Below, piece after piece: positions 13,628-24,509 of a stretch of DNA of 64,000 nt. The stretch spans positions 1,240,001 through 1,304,000 of the forward strand of contig NZ_JAUFQG010000004.1 of the NCBI RefSeq assembly GCF_030409605.1. Direction: 5' to 3'. The notes under the pieces were generated by a model that saw nothing but the letters and a program-made list of their open reading frames with translations, did not search any database and was not told the DNA's origin. Each line of letters opens with the position of its first letter. Within the stretch, counting starts at the first letter, position 1. Origin of the DNA: Simiduia curdlanivorans (lineage in GTDB: Bacteria > Pseudomonadota > Gammaproteobacteria > Pseudomonadales > Cellvibrionaceae). Both the position numbers and the translations under genes were made by a program.

Positions 13628-16154
13628 CAGGTGCTGCTTCGGTGCATGGGGATTTTGCTTGTGCATCGAAGAATAGTGTTTGAAAACGCTCATCGATACA
13701 TAAAGCATTAAACCAAGGAAAATTATACCATCCAATGTGATAGCCCATTTCAAGGCTGCTATGAACTCTGATCATTGCGTTGTCTATGTCCTTTTTGGCA
13801 GAAAAGTAGAGGGCTTCGGCATATATTAAATCTGCATTCTCCGGCTCTAGTTTTTTTGCCTCTTCTAAGTCTTTATGCGCTTCTACCAGATCGCCTAGAT
13901 GAACACGTATAGTCCCTTGTAGTATGAGGCTTGAAAGGTCTGATACATCTTTTGAGTATTTCAAACTCATGTTTAGGTGGTTTTCAGCTTCTTTTATTTT
14001 ATTTTGTGCAAGATATATTTCCCCTAGTGTGTGCTGCTTCTTTGGGTCAAAGGGTGCAAGATCGACTGATGCTATTGCGCTTTGCGTGGCAGCGCTGAGG
14101 TTGCCACTAAGAAAATACGCTATTGAAAGATTGTTCAAGTCATTTGGATGCGATGAGTTTTTTGCTATTTTTTTATATGCCTCCGCTGCAGTTTTAAACT
14201 CTCCCCGTATCATGGAAATCGCCGCGAGAAAGCTATTAGTTTTTCTATGTTCAGGATTCAATTCTAGTCCATTGCGCAAAGTGGTAATCGATTCATTCAA
14301 TTTTCCCTGAGCATATTGGCAGTAGGCAATAGAGTAGTAAATGTCAATGGATTTTCGAGATGCAAGTAGTTGAGAAAATAATTCTTCTGCCCTAGAAAAA
14401 TCATTTTGATCCAGCGCTAATTTCGCTTTAAAGCGATAATAAGTGTCGTATTGATTAAATTTTTTTAATTCTTCTATTTTTGTATTGGCAGCGTCTAGTT
14501 GCTTTAATGCTGCTAGCATTAATATTTCCAGCTCGATGCTTACTTCCGGATCGATCAAGTTTTGATTGTCTCGAAGTATGTCAGAAGACTTTCTAAGGAA
14601 AGTTCCGTCGTTAGTTACATCGTAGTGTGATATTGCTGCATCAACCAGTAGCCTGTATCCAGGAATGAATGCGGGATTATTTTTTAACTCATCAATCAAT
14701 TCGAAAAAATCTTCCGAAGATAGTGAGCTCGTAGTGTCGTATTTTTCGGCGATTTCCAAATAAATTGAATAACTTTTCTCATTTAAAAGTTCACGATATT
14801 GCGCTGTGCTATCGAACAGTTTTAAGGTGTTGTGCCAAGTGGTAAAATAGGCGTCTTGTGTGGAGGACGTATGAACCGCCCAAGATTTACGTTGGGCTAC
14901 GTTCCAATTCGGCGCCGTTAGCCTTTCAATCGTAATGTTGCAGCGGGTACCTTGGCAGCTAAGCTCGGATCGTATAATCGAATCTGCACCCGTTTGATCG
15001 CCAATAGTGGCTAAGGCATCTGTTTCATTCCATTCGCTCTGATCGATAAGCTCGGTGCTATTGGTGCTTAATAGCGCCGACCGCATGGTATCGAGCACCG
15101 TGAATGCGATCGTCTTGTTGTCCAAATCGGACGTTACGACAGGTTTTAGTACCGCAACATGTTGTTTGCCTTCAAGCGACAGCGATGCGACTAGTGCGAG
15201 AGAGCCAGCGGCGATGAATACCAGTGTGGTTATTATTATGGCATTTAGGGAGCTTGTGTTTTTCCGATTTGTTTCAATCAACACCGTTTCAACCTTCTTC
15301 ACCGGCAAGGGCTTAAAGGCGACTGCCATGTTTGCGGCAGTGGGCCGGCTCTTCGCCTTTTTTTGCAAGCTCTGTTCAATGATCTCTGCGACCTCTTGGC
15401 CGCGCTCATCGCTTTCTACATTGAATTTAAAAGGCGCAGGAGCTCTGTACAAGATACTGTGCAGCAGCGTATCTGTGTCGCTGGTGTCGCCAAAAGGGTG
15501 ATGCCCGCACAGCAAGCTATAGGCCAAAATACCAAAGGAAAACACATCGCTTGCAGTGGTTAAATCTTCACCAACTGCTTGCTCGGGGGACAGTGAGCCA
15601 GGGCTGCCAACAAATTCGCCCGGCAAAACTTGGCTGTCGTGAATGTTGGTGTGCTTGGGCTGGGCTTGGTGCCGTGCGATGCCGAAATCCATGATTTTTA
15701 CCGCGCCGTCTGCGGCAATCATGATGTTTTCGGGTTTCAGGTCTCGGTGAATAATGCCCTTGGCGTGGGCGCAGGCTAAGCCTTCGGCAATTTGCTTCAG
15801 CCAATCGAGCCGCTGATCGAAATCTATGGCGTCTGAATGCAGCTCGTCACTATTAAGTATGTCCAATAGCGTTCGGCCACACACATATTCCATCACCAGC
15901 GCGGGCACGCCATGCCAGTCGATAAGATCGTAAATTTGGACAATATTGGTGTGGTTAATCTGAGCTAAGAGTTTGGCTTCTTCCTGAACCGCTTCTACCC
16001 AGTGTTCGTTAGCGCGGTTTTGCCGGATACACTTGATGGCAACTTTGCGATTTAAGCGCTTATCGTACGCCAAATACACCACGCCCATACCACCTTTTCC
16101 AAGAATGGATTCGACCTCGTAATTGGCGGCATTATTGAGCGGAATTGGGTTCAT
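13608..16154 (-). CDS. Membrane Ser/Thr protein kinase with C-terminal TPR repeats
   Basis: A Hanks-type (PknB-like) kinase of about 848 residues. The kinase domain spans about 12-285: glycine loop LGKGGMGVVY, VAIK with Lys41, catalytic loop HRDLKPENIM with Asp138, DFG Asp156, and the SPEQ segment in place of APE. One membrane span lies near 300-322 (IIITTLVFIAAGSLALVASL). Outside it is an extracytoplasmic region with a TolB-like or adenylate-cyclase-associated beta domain (about 325-420), then TPR-type helices to the C-terminus (for example EIYLAQNKIKEAENHL). The ATG at 16154 has no clear ribosome binding site; a TTG four codons upstream is possible. The TPR part is AT-richer than nearby housekeeping genes. 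Confidence 0.9.
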   Translation of the reverse strand: MNPIPLNNAANYEVESILGKGGMGVVYLAYDKRLNRKVAIKCIRQNRANEHWVEAVQEEAKLLAQINHTNIVQIYDLIDWHGVPALVMEYVCGRTLLDILNSDELHSDAIDFDQRLDWLKQIAEGLACAHAKGIIHRDLKPENIMIAADGAVKIMDFGIARHQAQPKHTNIHDSQVLPGEFVGSPGSLSPEQAVGEDLTTASDVFSFGILAYSLLCGHHPFGDTSDTDTLLHSILYRAPAPFKFNVESDERGQEVAEIIEQSLQKKAKSRPTAANMAVAFKPLPVKKVETVLIETNRKNTSSLNAIIITTLVFIAAGSLALVASLSLEGKQHVAVLKPVVTSDLDNKTIAFTVLDTMRSALLSTNSTELIDQSEWNETDALATIGDQTGADSIIRSELSCQGTRCNITIERLTAPNWNVAQRKSWAVHTSSTQDAYFTTWHNTLKLFDSTAQYRELLNEKSYSIYLEIAEKYDTTSSLSSEDFFELIDELKNNPAFIPGYRLLVDAAISHYDVTNDGTFLRKSSDILRDNQNLIDPEVSIELEILMLAALKQLDAANTKIEELKKFNQYDTYYRFKAKLALDQNDFSRAEELFSQLLASRKSIDIYYSIAYCQYAQGKLNESITTLRNGLELNPEHRKTNSFLAAISMIRGEFKTAAEAYKKIAKNSSHPNDLNNLSIAYFLSGNLSAATQSAIASVDLAPFDPKKQHTLGEIYLAQNKIKEAENHLNMSLKYSKDVSDLSSLILQGTIRVHLGDLVEAHKDLEEAKKLEPENADLIYAEALYFSAKKDIDNAMIRVHSSLEMGYHIGWYNFPWFNALCIDERFQTLFFDAQAKSPCTEAAPVIEGAQ

Positions 16155-16394
16155 GCGTGGCGTCAAATTGGGTTATTTTTATTTTCCCTATGTCGTCATG
16201 TGCCCACGTCCTTGTGCTGCCAAAATAGGTGGCAGCAGGAGCAAAGGCTAACTTACTGTGCCAAGCCTTGGGTTGCAACGGCAAAGTTGCAAACCCTAGC
16301 ATTTAGACCATTGGCTAATAGGTATTTAGGTGCAAGTTGTTATAGTGGTTGACTAACAATAGGGTGCACAACAATTAGATCGGAGTTTATGTAC

Positions 16395-18329
16395 ATGTCA
16401 GACGTTAAAACTTACCCCATCCCCAATAATTTTGCCGATGCCCATATCACAAAAGCAAAATATGAGGCCATGTACGCGCGTTCAATAAACGAGCCAGACG
16501 CGTTTTATCGCGAACAAGCTGCACAATTTTTAAGCTTTTCTAAGCCTTTCGACTCAGTGTGTGAGGCGAACCTTCTTAAGGGCGAAGCGAATTGGTTTGC
16601 CGGTGGCCAGCTTAACGTGTCGGTGAATTGTATCGATCGACATTTGCCTGCGCGCGCCAATCAAACGGCGTTTATTTGGGAGGGCGATGACCCGAGTGTG
16701 GCGAAACATATTTCCTACGCCGAGTTACATGAACAAGTGTGCCGTTTAGCCAACGTTTTGCGCGCGCGCGGCGTCAAGAAGGGCGATCGGGTGTGTATCT
16801 ATATGCCCATGATTCCAGAGGCGGCCTACGCCATGTTGGCCTGCGCCCGCGTGGGTGCTATTCACTCGGTGGTGTTTGGTGGCTTTTCGCCCGACGCTCT
16901 GAAAGATAGAATTTTAGATTCCGACTGCAAGGTGCTGATCACTGCCGATGAGGGCTTGCGCGGTGGTAAAGCAGTTGCGTTAAAGGTTAACGCCGACAAA
17001 GCCTTGGCGTCTTGCCCCAATACCCACACTTGCTTGGTGGTTAAGCGCACTGGCGGCAAGGTGGCTTGGGACGATAGCCGCGATGTTTGGTATCACGAGG
17101 CAGTGGCGGGTGTTGCCGCGCAATGTGAACCAGAGCCCATGGGTGCGGAAGACCCCTTATTCATTTTGTATACCTCGGGTTCCACCGGTAAACCGAAAGG
17201 CGTGTTGCACACCACGGCGGGCTATCTTTTGCACACGGCCATGAGCTTTAAATACACCTTCGATTACAAGGAGGGTGAAATCTATTGGTGTACCGCCGAT
17301 GTGGGCTGGGTGACGGGCCATAGCTATATCGTCTACGGCCCCTTGTGCAACGGTGCCACCAGCTTGATGTTTGAAGGCGTGCCCACTTATCCCTCGGCTG
17401 CGCGCTGTTGGGAGGTGGTGGACAAGCACAAGGTGAATATTTTCTACACCGCACCGACGGCCATTCGCGCCCTTATGGGAGCCGGTAATGACTTTGTAAC
17501 CAAGACCTCGCGCAAGAGTTTGCGAGTATTGGGTACCGTGGGTGAGCCCATTAACCCAGAGGCGTGGGAGTGGTACTACCACGTGGTGGGCGAAGGCCGC
17601 TGCCCCATCGCCGATACCTGGTGGCAGACTGAAACCGGCGGCCACATGCTGACGCCTTTACCTGGCGCCATCGCCACTAAGCCGGGCTCGGCGACACTGC
17701 CCTTCTTTGGCGTGCAGCCGGTGTTATTGGACGGTGAAGGCAAGGAAATTAACGGTGTGGGCGAGGGTAGCCTTGCCATTAAGGCGTCTTGGCCCAGCCA
17801 GATACGCTCTGTTTATGGCGATCACCAGCGCATGATCGATACCTATTTCAGCACCTTCCCCGGTTACTACTTCACCGGTGACGGCGCCCGCCGCGATGCC
17901 GATGGTTACTACTGGATTACCGGACGCGTGGACGATGTGCTTAACGTCTCTGGTCATCGCATGGGTACGGCAGAAATTGAAAGCGCCTTGGTGCTGCACG
18001 ACAAGGTGGCGGAGGCCGCGGTGGTGGGTTGCCCGCACGACATCAAAGGCCAAGGCATCTATTGCTATGTGACTTTGATGGCCGGCACCGAGCCGAGCGA
18101 TGCGCTGAAGAAAGAGTTGGTGGCCTTGTGCACTAAGGAGATTGGCCCCATCGCCAAGCCCGACATTATTCAATGGGCGCCGGGTCTGCCAAAAACCCGC
18201 TCGGGCAAAATTATGCGCCGCATCCTGCGCAAAATAGCCGCCAATGAGATTGATAGCCTAGGCGATACCTCAACCCTCGCCGACCCGTCAGTGGTTGACG
18301 AGCTGATCGAAAATCGAGCGAATCGTTAA
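16395..18329 (+). CDS. acs: Acetyl-CoA synthetase (AMP-forming)
   Basis: Acs activates acetate to acetyl-CoA by way of acetyl-AMP, in the cytoplasm, and lets cells use acetate. Family marks are YTSGSTGKPKGVLHT (phosphate-binding loop), WCTADVGWVTGHSY, DTWWQTETGGHMLTP, YFTGDGARRDADGYYWITGR and the C-terminal TRSGKIMRRILRK, whose lysine is the one acetylated in the enteric enzyme. At 644 residues it is full length. GGAG lies three bases from an ATG at 16389 and nine from the ATG at 16395; the second spacing is more normal. A rho-independent terminator follows about 70 bases after the stop. The gene is divergent from the kinase gene. Confidence 0.97.
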   Translation: MSDVKTYPIPNNFADAHITKAKYEAMYARSINEPDAFYREQAAQFLSFSKPFDSVCEANLLKGEANWFAGGQLNVSVNCIDRHLPARANQTAFIWEGDDPSVAKHISYAELHEQVCRLANVLRARGVKKGDRVCIYMPMIPEAAYAMLACARVGAIHSVVFGGFSPDALKDRILDSDCKVLITADEGLRGGKAVALKVNADKALASCPNTHTCLVVKRTGGKVAWDDSRDVWYHEAVAGVAAQCEPEPMGAEDPLFILYTSGSTGKPKGVLHTTAGYLLHTAMSFKYTFDYKEGEIYWCTADVGWVTGHSYIVYGPLCNGATSLMFEGVPTYPSAARCWEVVDKHKVNIFYTAPTAIRALMGAGNDFVTKTSRKSLRVLGTVGEPINPEAWEWYYHVVGEGRCPIADTWWQTETGGHMLTPLPGAIATKPGSATLPFFGVQPVLLDGEGKEINGVGEGSLAIKASWPSQIRSVYGDHQRMIDTYFSTFPGYYFTGDGARRDADGYYWITGRVDDVLNVSGHRMGTAEIESALVLHDKVAEAAVVGCPHDIKGQGIYCYVTLMAGTEPSDALKKELVALCTKEIGPIAKPDIIQWAPGLPKTRSGKIMRRILRKIAANEIDSLGDTSTLADPSVVDELIENRANR

Positions 18330-18401
18330 TATTTAATCCAAAAACGGCGGCTAGCCGTAGTAGTTTTCGCACCCTCGGGCAGCTTTCGTTGCTCGTACTC
18401 T

Positions 18402-18429
18402 GGGCGGTCAAATTGACCGCCCTTTTTTT
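18402..18429 (+). terminator. Rho-independent terminator of acs
   Basis: GGGCGGTCAA and TTGACCGCCC form a 10-bp stem with almost no loop, followed by seven T. Confidence 0.9.
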
Positions 18430-18490
18430 GCGCGTTACTCTTCCGGCTTTCGTGTGTGCAACAGGCCAATAGACCCTGCGGAGAATTGAT

Positions 18491-18940
18491 GTGGCAGGCG
18501 CAGGTAATTTTGATTTCCCCCATCCGTTTACCCAGCCATTGGTGGTTGAAGCCGGTCATATCGATGGCTTGAACCATGCCAATAATGCGGTTTATGTGCA
18601 GTGGTGTGAAGCCATTGCGTGGGCGCATTCGCAGGCGCTAGGCCTGTCGATTGAGGACTATCAGCGTTTAGATAGGGCGATGGCGATTCACAAGGCGGAA
18701 TACGACTACTTAAAGCCGGCTTTGCTATCTGAGCAGCTGGTCTTGGCGACTTGGCTCACTGGTTCGGACGGCAAGCTCAATATGACCCGTCAATTTCAGC
18801 TGCTACGCGGCCAGGATACGCTGATGCGGGGGCAGTGGCGGCTCGTGTGTATTGAGATGAGCAGCGGCCGCGCTCGGCGCATGCCCGAAGCTTTTCTGCA
18901 GGCCTACGAGCCTGCGTTGGTGGGGGTGCCCCATGAGTGA
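18491..18940 (+). CDS. Hotdog-fold acyl-CoA thioesterase
   Basis: A cytoplasmic thioesterase of the 4-hydroxybenzoyl-CoA thioesterase/YbgC group, which hydrolyses acyl-CoA thioesters. The signature near the N-terminus is HIDGLNHANNAVYVQWCE, with the usual position for the catalytic acid taken by the Asp/Asn region (HxDxxxHxNN). Beta strands after it (YDYLKPALLSEQLVLATWL) fit the fold. Length is 149 residues. The start is a GTG with GGAG seven bases upstream; an overlapping ATG two bases earlier is out of frame. The stop overlaps the next gene by eight bases, so the two are translationally coupled. The acyl substrate cannot be predicted. Confidence 0.85.
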   Translation: MAGAGNFDFPHPFTQPLVVEAGHIDGLNHANNAVYVQWCEAIAWAHSQALGLSIEDYQRLDRAMAIHKAEYDYLKPALLSEQLVLATWLTGSDGKLNMTRQFQLLRGQDTLMRGQWRLVCIEMSSGRARRMPEAFLQAYEPALVGVPHE

Positions 18941-19532
18941 CGATAGAGTTAAGACAGAGAGTTTTCTTGGTCTTATGAGCGAGGCGATGCCCGATGTTCG
19001 GCCGATCAATATCGAGCCACGCGTCGATCTGGTGAAACCGAGGCTGCCGGAAGATACCCTAAAGGCTAAACGCGCTGAGGCGGTAAAGGCCGAGGTGGAG
19101 GAATACAACCGCCTGAGTGGTGAGTTTATCGAGCCGGTAGACCCCCACGATATACTGGCATTCAAGCGCGCCGGCATTCAGAATGGCGTATACCGAAATC
19201 TGCGCTTGGGCAAATACCCTATTGATGCCCAGCTCGACCTGCACAATCTCACCGTGGAGCAGGCGCGAGCAGCGGTATTTGGCTTTATCGAGGAGTGCTG
19301 CAGCTACGATATTCGCACGGCCTTGATTACCCACGGTAAGGGTGAGGGTAGAAAACCGCAACCGGCGCTGTTAAAGAGTTGTATTGCGCACTGGTTGCCC
19401 CAATTAATAGAAGTTCAGGCCTTTCACTCGGCCCAGAAGCAGCACGGTGGGGTGGGGGCGACCTATTTGTTAATCCGCAAGAGCGACAAACAAAAATTGG
19501 AAAATGCCGAGCAACATCACAAGCGGCGCTAA
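18933..19532 (+). CDS. Smr-domain protein (SmrA/SmrB type)
   Basis: A 199-residue protein with a C-terminal Smr domain, found in MutS2 and in stand-alone nucleases. The two landmark motifs are LDLHNLTVEQAR (about residue 91) and the loop THGKGEG (about residue 130), followed by the strand HGGVGATYLLIRK. The N-terminal half is charged and helical. Stand-alone Smr proteins in gammaproteobacteria act on nucleic acid; SmrB of E. coli cleaves mRNA at collided ribosomes. Which of these applies here cannot be told, since the N-terminal hooks are not obvious. It overlaps the thioesterase gene by eight bases. Confidence 0.9.
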   Translation: MSDDRVKTESFLGLMSEAMPDVRPINIEPRVDLVKPRLPEDTLKAKRAEAVKAEVEEYNRLSGEFIEPVDPHDILAFKRAGIQNGVYRNLRLGKYPIDAQLDLHNLTVEQARAAVFGFIEECCSYDIRTALITHGKGEGRKPQPALLKSCIAHWLPQLIEVQAFHSAQKQHGGVGATYLLIRKSDKQKLENAEQHHKRR

Positions 19533-19582
19533 CCGATCAGTTACGGAAGACTGAATAAACGAAGTAACCAGAGACAAGAATA

Positions 19583-20122
19583 ATGACTGAAGAAGCAACT
19601 CAGCAGCCTCAGGCCGCTAGCGGCGAAAAGCCCAACATTACCCTGAATATCCCAGAAGTGGTGAATCTCGCTTGCAATGTATTGCACGGTGGCTTCATTG
19701 CTAAAGGCGATGAGCACGGCAAAAAATTATTTAAGCAATTGAAAGAGCAGGACAGCATGCCGGCGGGCACCATGACCGTGGCGGAAAAGCTGTCTATTCA
19801 ATTGTCTGTGGCCTTGGATCGCAAAGAATTCCGCGGCCAATTTGGCTTCCCCGTTTTCAAGGCAACGCTGCAAGCCATGCTGCAAAATATTGGCAAGACC
19901 ATCAATGCCCGCCAAGATCTCAATTTCTTGACCAGTGAAACTGGCAACATCTTGATTCATAAACCAGGTGTTATCGAAAAAGACGGTGAATTTAACGTTT
20001 TGGTCTTGGTGTTAATGCCAAAGCCCAAAAACGAAATGCAATTGTGCTTAACGTACCTAGATCCCGATCAGTACGAAACTTTGCGCAACGCCAAAGAATC
20101 CAAAGACCCTTCCTCTAAATAA
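19583..20122 (+). CDS. Unrecognised 179-aa protein, upstream of SapC
   Basis: No family was recognised. The protein is cytoplasmic in appearance, without signal peptide or membrane span. It has a helical N-terminal half (LNIPEVVNLACNVLHGGFIAKG, in pieces) and a later beta-rich part (FNVLVLVLMPKP, MQLCLTYLDPDQY), and a Lys/Ser-rich tail. The start ATG has GAGA-type spacing upstream. It is followed after only 18 bases by the SapC gene and then by a strong terminator, so the two make a two-gene unit, possibly extended from the smr gene about 50 bases upstream. Co-transcription with SapC is the only functional hint. Confidence 0.75.
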   Translation: MTEEATQQPQAASGEKPNITLNIPEVVNLACNVLHGGFIAKGDEHGKKLFKQLKEQDSMPAGTMTVAEKLSIQLSVALDRKEFRGQFGFPVFKATLQAMLQNIGKTINARQDLNFLTSETGNILIHKPGVIEKDGEFNVLVLVLMPKPKNEMQLCLTYLDPDQYETLRNAKESKDPSSK

Positions 20123-20140
20123 AAGAAAGCGAGACATTTT

Positions 20141-20872
20141 GTGACTAAGCAACTTCTAATTTATGGCAATGCCACCCCCGTTTCCAGTGAGCGTCATCGC
20201 AATTGGGCAATTGATGCGACAGCTGATTTAAATTTTGCAAAAACCGTTAATTCCGTGCCGCTGACGGCCGTAGAATTTTTTAATGCTGCTGAAACTTACC
20301 CGGTTGTATTCACTAAGAATGGCGATACTGTAATTCCGTTGGCGGTAATGGGCGTGAAGCCGGAGACGAATCTATTTATCGATAAGGACGGCAAATTCAC
20401 CGGGACTTACTTACCCGCCTTTTTCCGACGCTATCCTTTTGTTTTCTCAAGCAATGATGACGGCGCTAACTTTTTGCTGTGCTTAGACGAAACCTACCCT
20501 GGTTGCAACACCGAGGGTAAGGGCGAGCGTTTGTTTGACGACGAAGGAAAGCAAACAGAATATTTAGGCAAGGTTCTCGAGTTTTTGAAAGAGTACCAAA
20601 TGAACTTTTCACGTACGCAAACATTTTGTGCGCGTTTGCAAGAGTGGAATTTGCTAGAGCCAATGGAGGCAAAATTCACCCCTAAAAGTGGTGGCGAAGA
20701 AATTCGCCTCGGAGGATTTTTAGCGGTAAATCGCGAAAAATTAAAGGCCTTAACGCCAGAGCAAATGGCAGAACTTGTTAAGAGCGATGGCATGGAGTTG
20801 CTGTACACGCATTTACAGTCACTGCGTAAATTCCGCGAGCTAATCGCAAAAGTAGGTGCTGAAGCTAAATAA
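20141..20872 (+). CDS. SapC family protein
   Basis: A protein of the SapC family (named after a Campylobacter S-layer locus). In marine carbohydrate degraders the family is often found near TonB-dependent receptors and tryptophan halogenases; its function is unproven. Family features are the early VPLTAVEFFNAAETYPVVFT, then the ALMG-like VIPLAVMGVKPETNLFID, YLPAFFRRYPFVF, and FLKEYQMNFSRTQTFCARL. Length is 243 residues with no signal peptide. The start is GTG with a GAGA-type site. It is the last gene before a symmetric terminator. The nearest TonB receptor is more than 10 kb away, so it is not the usual arrangement. Confidence 0.88.
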   Translation: MTKQLLIYGNATPVSSERHRNWAIDATADLNFAKTVNSVPLTAVEFFNAAETYPVVFTKNGDTVIPLAVMGVKPETNLFIDKDGKFTGTYLPAFFRRYPFVFSSNDDGANFLLCLDETYPGCNTEGKGERLFDDEGKQTEYLGKVLEFLKEYQMNFSRTQTFCARLQEWNLLEPMEAKFTPKSGGEEIRLGGFLAVNREKLKALTPEQMAELVKSDGMELLYTHLQSLRKFRELIAKVGAEAK

Positions 20873-20886
20873 AACTAGCAAGGCAT

Positions 20887-20913
20887 AAAAAACCGCCAAT
20901 TGGCGGTTTTTTT
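20887..20913. terminator. Terminator after sapC-family gene, works both ways
   Basis: AAAAAACCGCCAATTGGCGG followed by seven T: the 7-bp GC stem plus A/T arms form a rho-independent terminator. It is near symmetric and also faces the end of the AraC-family gene on the other strand. Confidence 0.9.
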
Positions 20914-21040
20914 ATGCGTGCTATGACTGCGAAAGCGTTGATTACAACCAGCTCATAGCATTCTGTGGCTTAGTTGCGATTGATTTAATTGTTCAGGCTG
21001 GGGGTTTTAGTTTAAGAGAGTGTGCCATGAAGATCGGTTC

Positions 21041-22219
21041 TTATGGACGCGCCTCGAAACCAGCCATTTGATGCATGCACATTGTCTTGCGGTATTGGCT
21101 GGGTGTCATGCCCTCAGTTTTTTTAAACATGCCATTAAATGTGGCCTTCGAATTAAAGCCCGCCTCGTACATGATGTCGAGCACGCTAGTGCTCTTGTGG
21201 GCGCTCTCAGATAGCAATCGTTTAGCCTCTTGTATGCGGTAGCCGTTGATAAACTCAAAGAAGCTGCAGCCGTAGTGGCCATTAATCACGCCGGATAAGG
21301 TGCGCGGCGAAACCCCGACACTGTGGGCCAGATCATCGAGTGACAGTTCTGGGTTGGTGTATATCTTATTGTTGAGCATGAGCGGTTCTAGTGTCTGAAT
21401 GTGTGCAAAATTAAAACCTGATTTTGTGGTGCCTTTACTAAGCTGAAGTGGCTTTAAAAAACATTGCTGCACTGCATCGCTATGTAACTTTGAAACTAGC
21501 GATATAAAGTAGACCGCGCAGATATAATTCTGAAAAAGACCAATATACCCCACAGGTAGCGAATATTTCGTGAGTACTTGCGCGGTTAGAAAAATTGCGT
21601 TGAGCAGGCTGATGCTGGTGTATAGGCAAAGCCCATAGGCTAAAACATGTAACCATGTTAGTTGATTTGGCTTTAGATTTGATTCAGGTGTAAGCGTATA
21701 TTTTTTTAATAAAGTAATTGACGCAAGCGCTAAGGCTAGACGAAATATCTCCCGCGCTGTTTGGACAAAAAATATTGTTATCGAAAGATCCATAATATCC
21801 ATTGTCGACTGGATGCTTTCTTTAATGGCTAATGGAAGCGAGTGATAAGCAATGAGTTGATGTGAGGTGTTTAAAAAAAGCGGCAATAAAAGTAGATAGT
21901 CTATCGCTTTAAATTGAAAGTTTTTATCCAGTTGGCTCCTTACTAAAAAATAGGCCATAGGTGCTTGCAACCAAGCGCCGAATTCAAACAGGTAGATCAA
22001 CGTTAAATGATGCTTCACCATCCAAGGGTGAAAGCCGGCGCCGAAGTTAATCAGAATATCGAGAGGAATGGCAAAGCTCGCTAGACAAAAGCCAATAATA
22101 AAAACTTTGTGTAGCTTTGAAGGCTGCGGCAGTTGAAGTAGGAGCAGCGCGAAAATTATGCACATCAACATGGTGCAAAGTAGCACGGCATCGTGCGTAT
22201 TAAATAGAACTTCACTCAT
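21041..22219 (-). CDS. Membrane-anchored AraC-family regulator
   Basis: A transcription factor of about 392 residues with an unusual build: the N-terminal 240 residues hold about six or seven hydrophobic segments (for example VLLCTMLMCIIFALLLLQL, YLLLLPLFL, LTWLHVLAYGLCLYTS), and the C-terminal 100 residues are an AraC helix-turn-helix pair (LSLDDLAHSVGVSPRTLSGVIN; VLDIMYEAGFNSKATFNGMFKK). It probably senses a signal at the membrane and controls the divergent cellulase genes. The ATG at 22219 is chosen because GAGGTG lies seven bases upstream and the frame above it is not hydrophobic; the frame is open to 22312. AT-richer than the genes around it. Confidence 0.85.
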   Translation of the reverse strand: MSEVLFNTHDAVLLCTMLMCIIFALLLLQLPQPSKLHKVFIIGFCLASFAIPLDILINFGAGFHPWMVKHHLTLIYLFEFGAWLQAPMAYFLVRSQLDKNFQFKAIDYLLLLPLFLNTSHQLIAYHSLPLAIKESIQSTMDIMDLSITIFFVQTAREIFRLALALASITLLKKYTLTPESNLKPNQLTWLHVLAYGLCLYTSISLLNAIFLTAQVLTKYSLPVGYIGLFQNYICAVYFISLVSKLHSDAVQQCFLKPLQLSKGTTKSGFNFAHIQTLEPLMLNNKIYTNPELSLDDLAHSVGVSPRTLSGVINGHYGCSFFEFINGYRIQEAKRLLSESAHKSTSVLDIMYEAGFNSKATFNGMFKKTEGMTPSQYRKTMCMHQMAGFEARP

Positions 22220-22656
22220 GAACACACCTCTAGTACCAGCTCTTATTGATGACAAAACGTAATTGTCTGTTATGGCTTTTGGATCTGGTACGTTAGATCC
22301 TATAAAGGTCATTTAGACAATAAGATAATTGTGATGGCTTTACAAGCTGTGTGTTGGCCGTGGTTCGCAGTTTTTTTAGGCGAATTCTTCATAAAAAAAT
22401 AAATGCTATTCAGTTCACAAAACCGGTGGCGCGGGAAAAGCCCTGACAATAGAGGCGCCATTTCTGCCGAGCAATACTTCTGTTTTTACTGCTATTTAAA
22501 CTTATTTGCGGGAAGTTGAACGTTTGAAATGACGCAATGCCGTTGCGTAGACGACAGCTTATCTACCGAGCGGTAATTTTACGCTCATCAGTCATCGAGG
22601 TTCAGACTGACAATCACGAAAACTAATAACTAGATGTACAGGTCAGGAGCAAAGTA
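22220..22656. other. Divergent control region, AraC gene and cellulase cluster
   Basis: About 437 bases between the two divergent starts with no ORF. It holds one clear 17-bp inverted repeat (ACGCAA-N5-TTGCGT at 22532-22548). The stretch 22370-22420 is A/T rich. I could not fix a promoter with confidence. Confidence 0.5.
22532..22548. promoter_or_regulatory. Inverted repeat, candidate operator of the cellulase cluster
   Basis: ACGCAATGCCGTTGCGT is a perfect 6-bp dyad around five bases, centred about 117 bases upstream of the GH5 start. Its place between the divergent regulator and enzyme genes makes it a candidate binding site. AraC proteins usually bind direct repeats, so another regulator is equally possible. 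Confidence 0.4.
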
Positions 22657-24447
<1,791 letters not shown>

Positions 24448-24468
24448 TTAACCCTTAACCTCTACATC

Positions 24469-24493
24469 GCCCGCTGACGTTTCAGCGGGCTTT
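24469..24493 (+). terminator. Hairpin between GH5 and GH9 genes
   Basis: GCCCGCTGA and TCAGCGGGC form a 9-bp stem with a CGTT loop, then TTT. It starts about 22 bases after the GH5 stop and ends 16 bases before the GH9 start, so it could end or attenuate transcription between them. Confidence 0.75.
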
Positions 24494-24509
24494 AAGCGAG
24501 ATTCATTTC

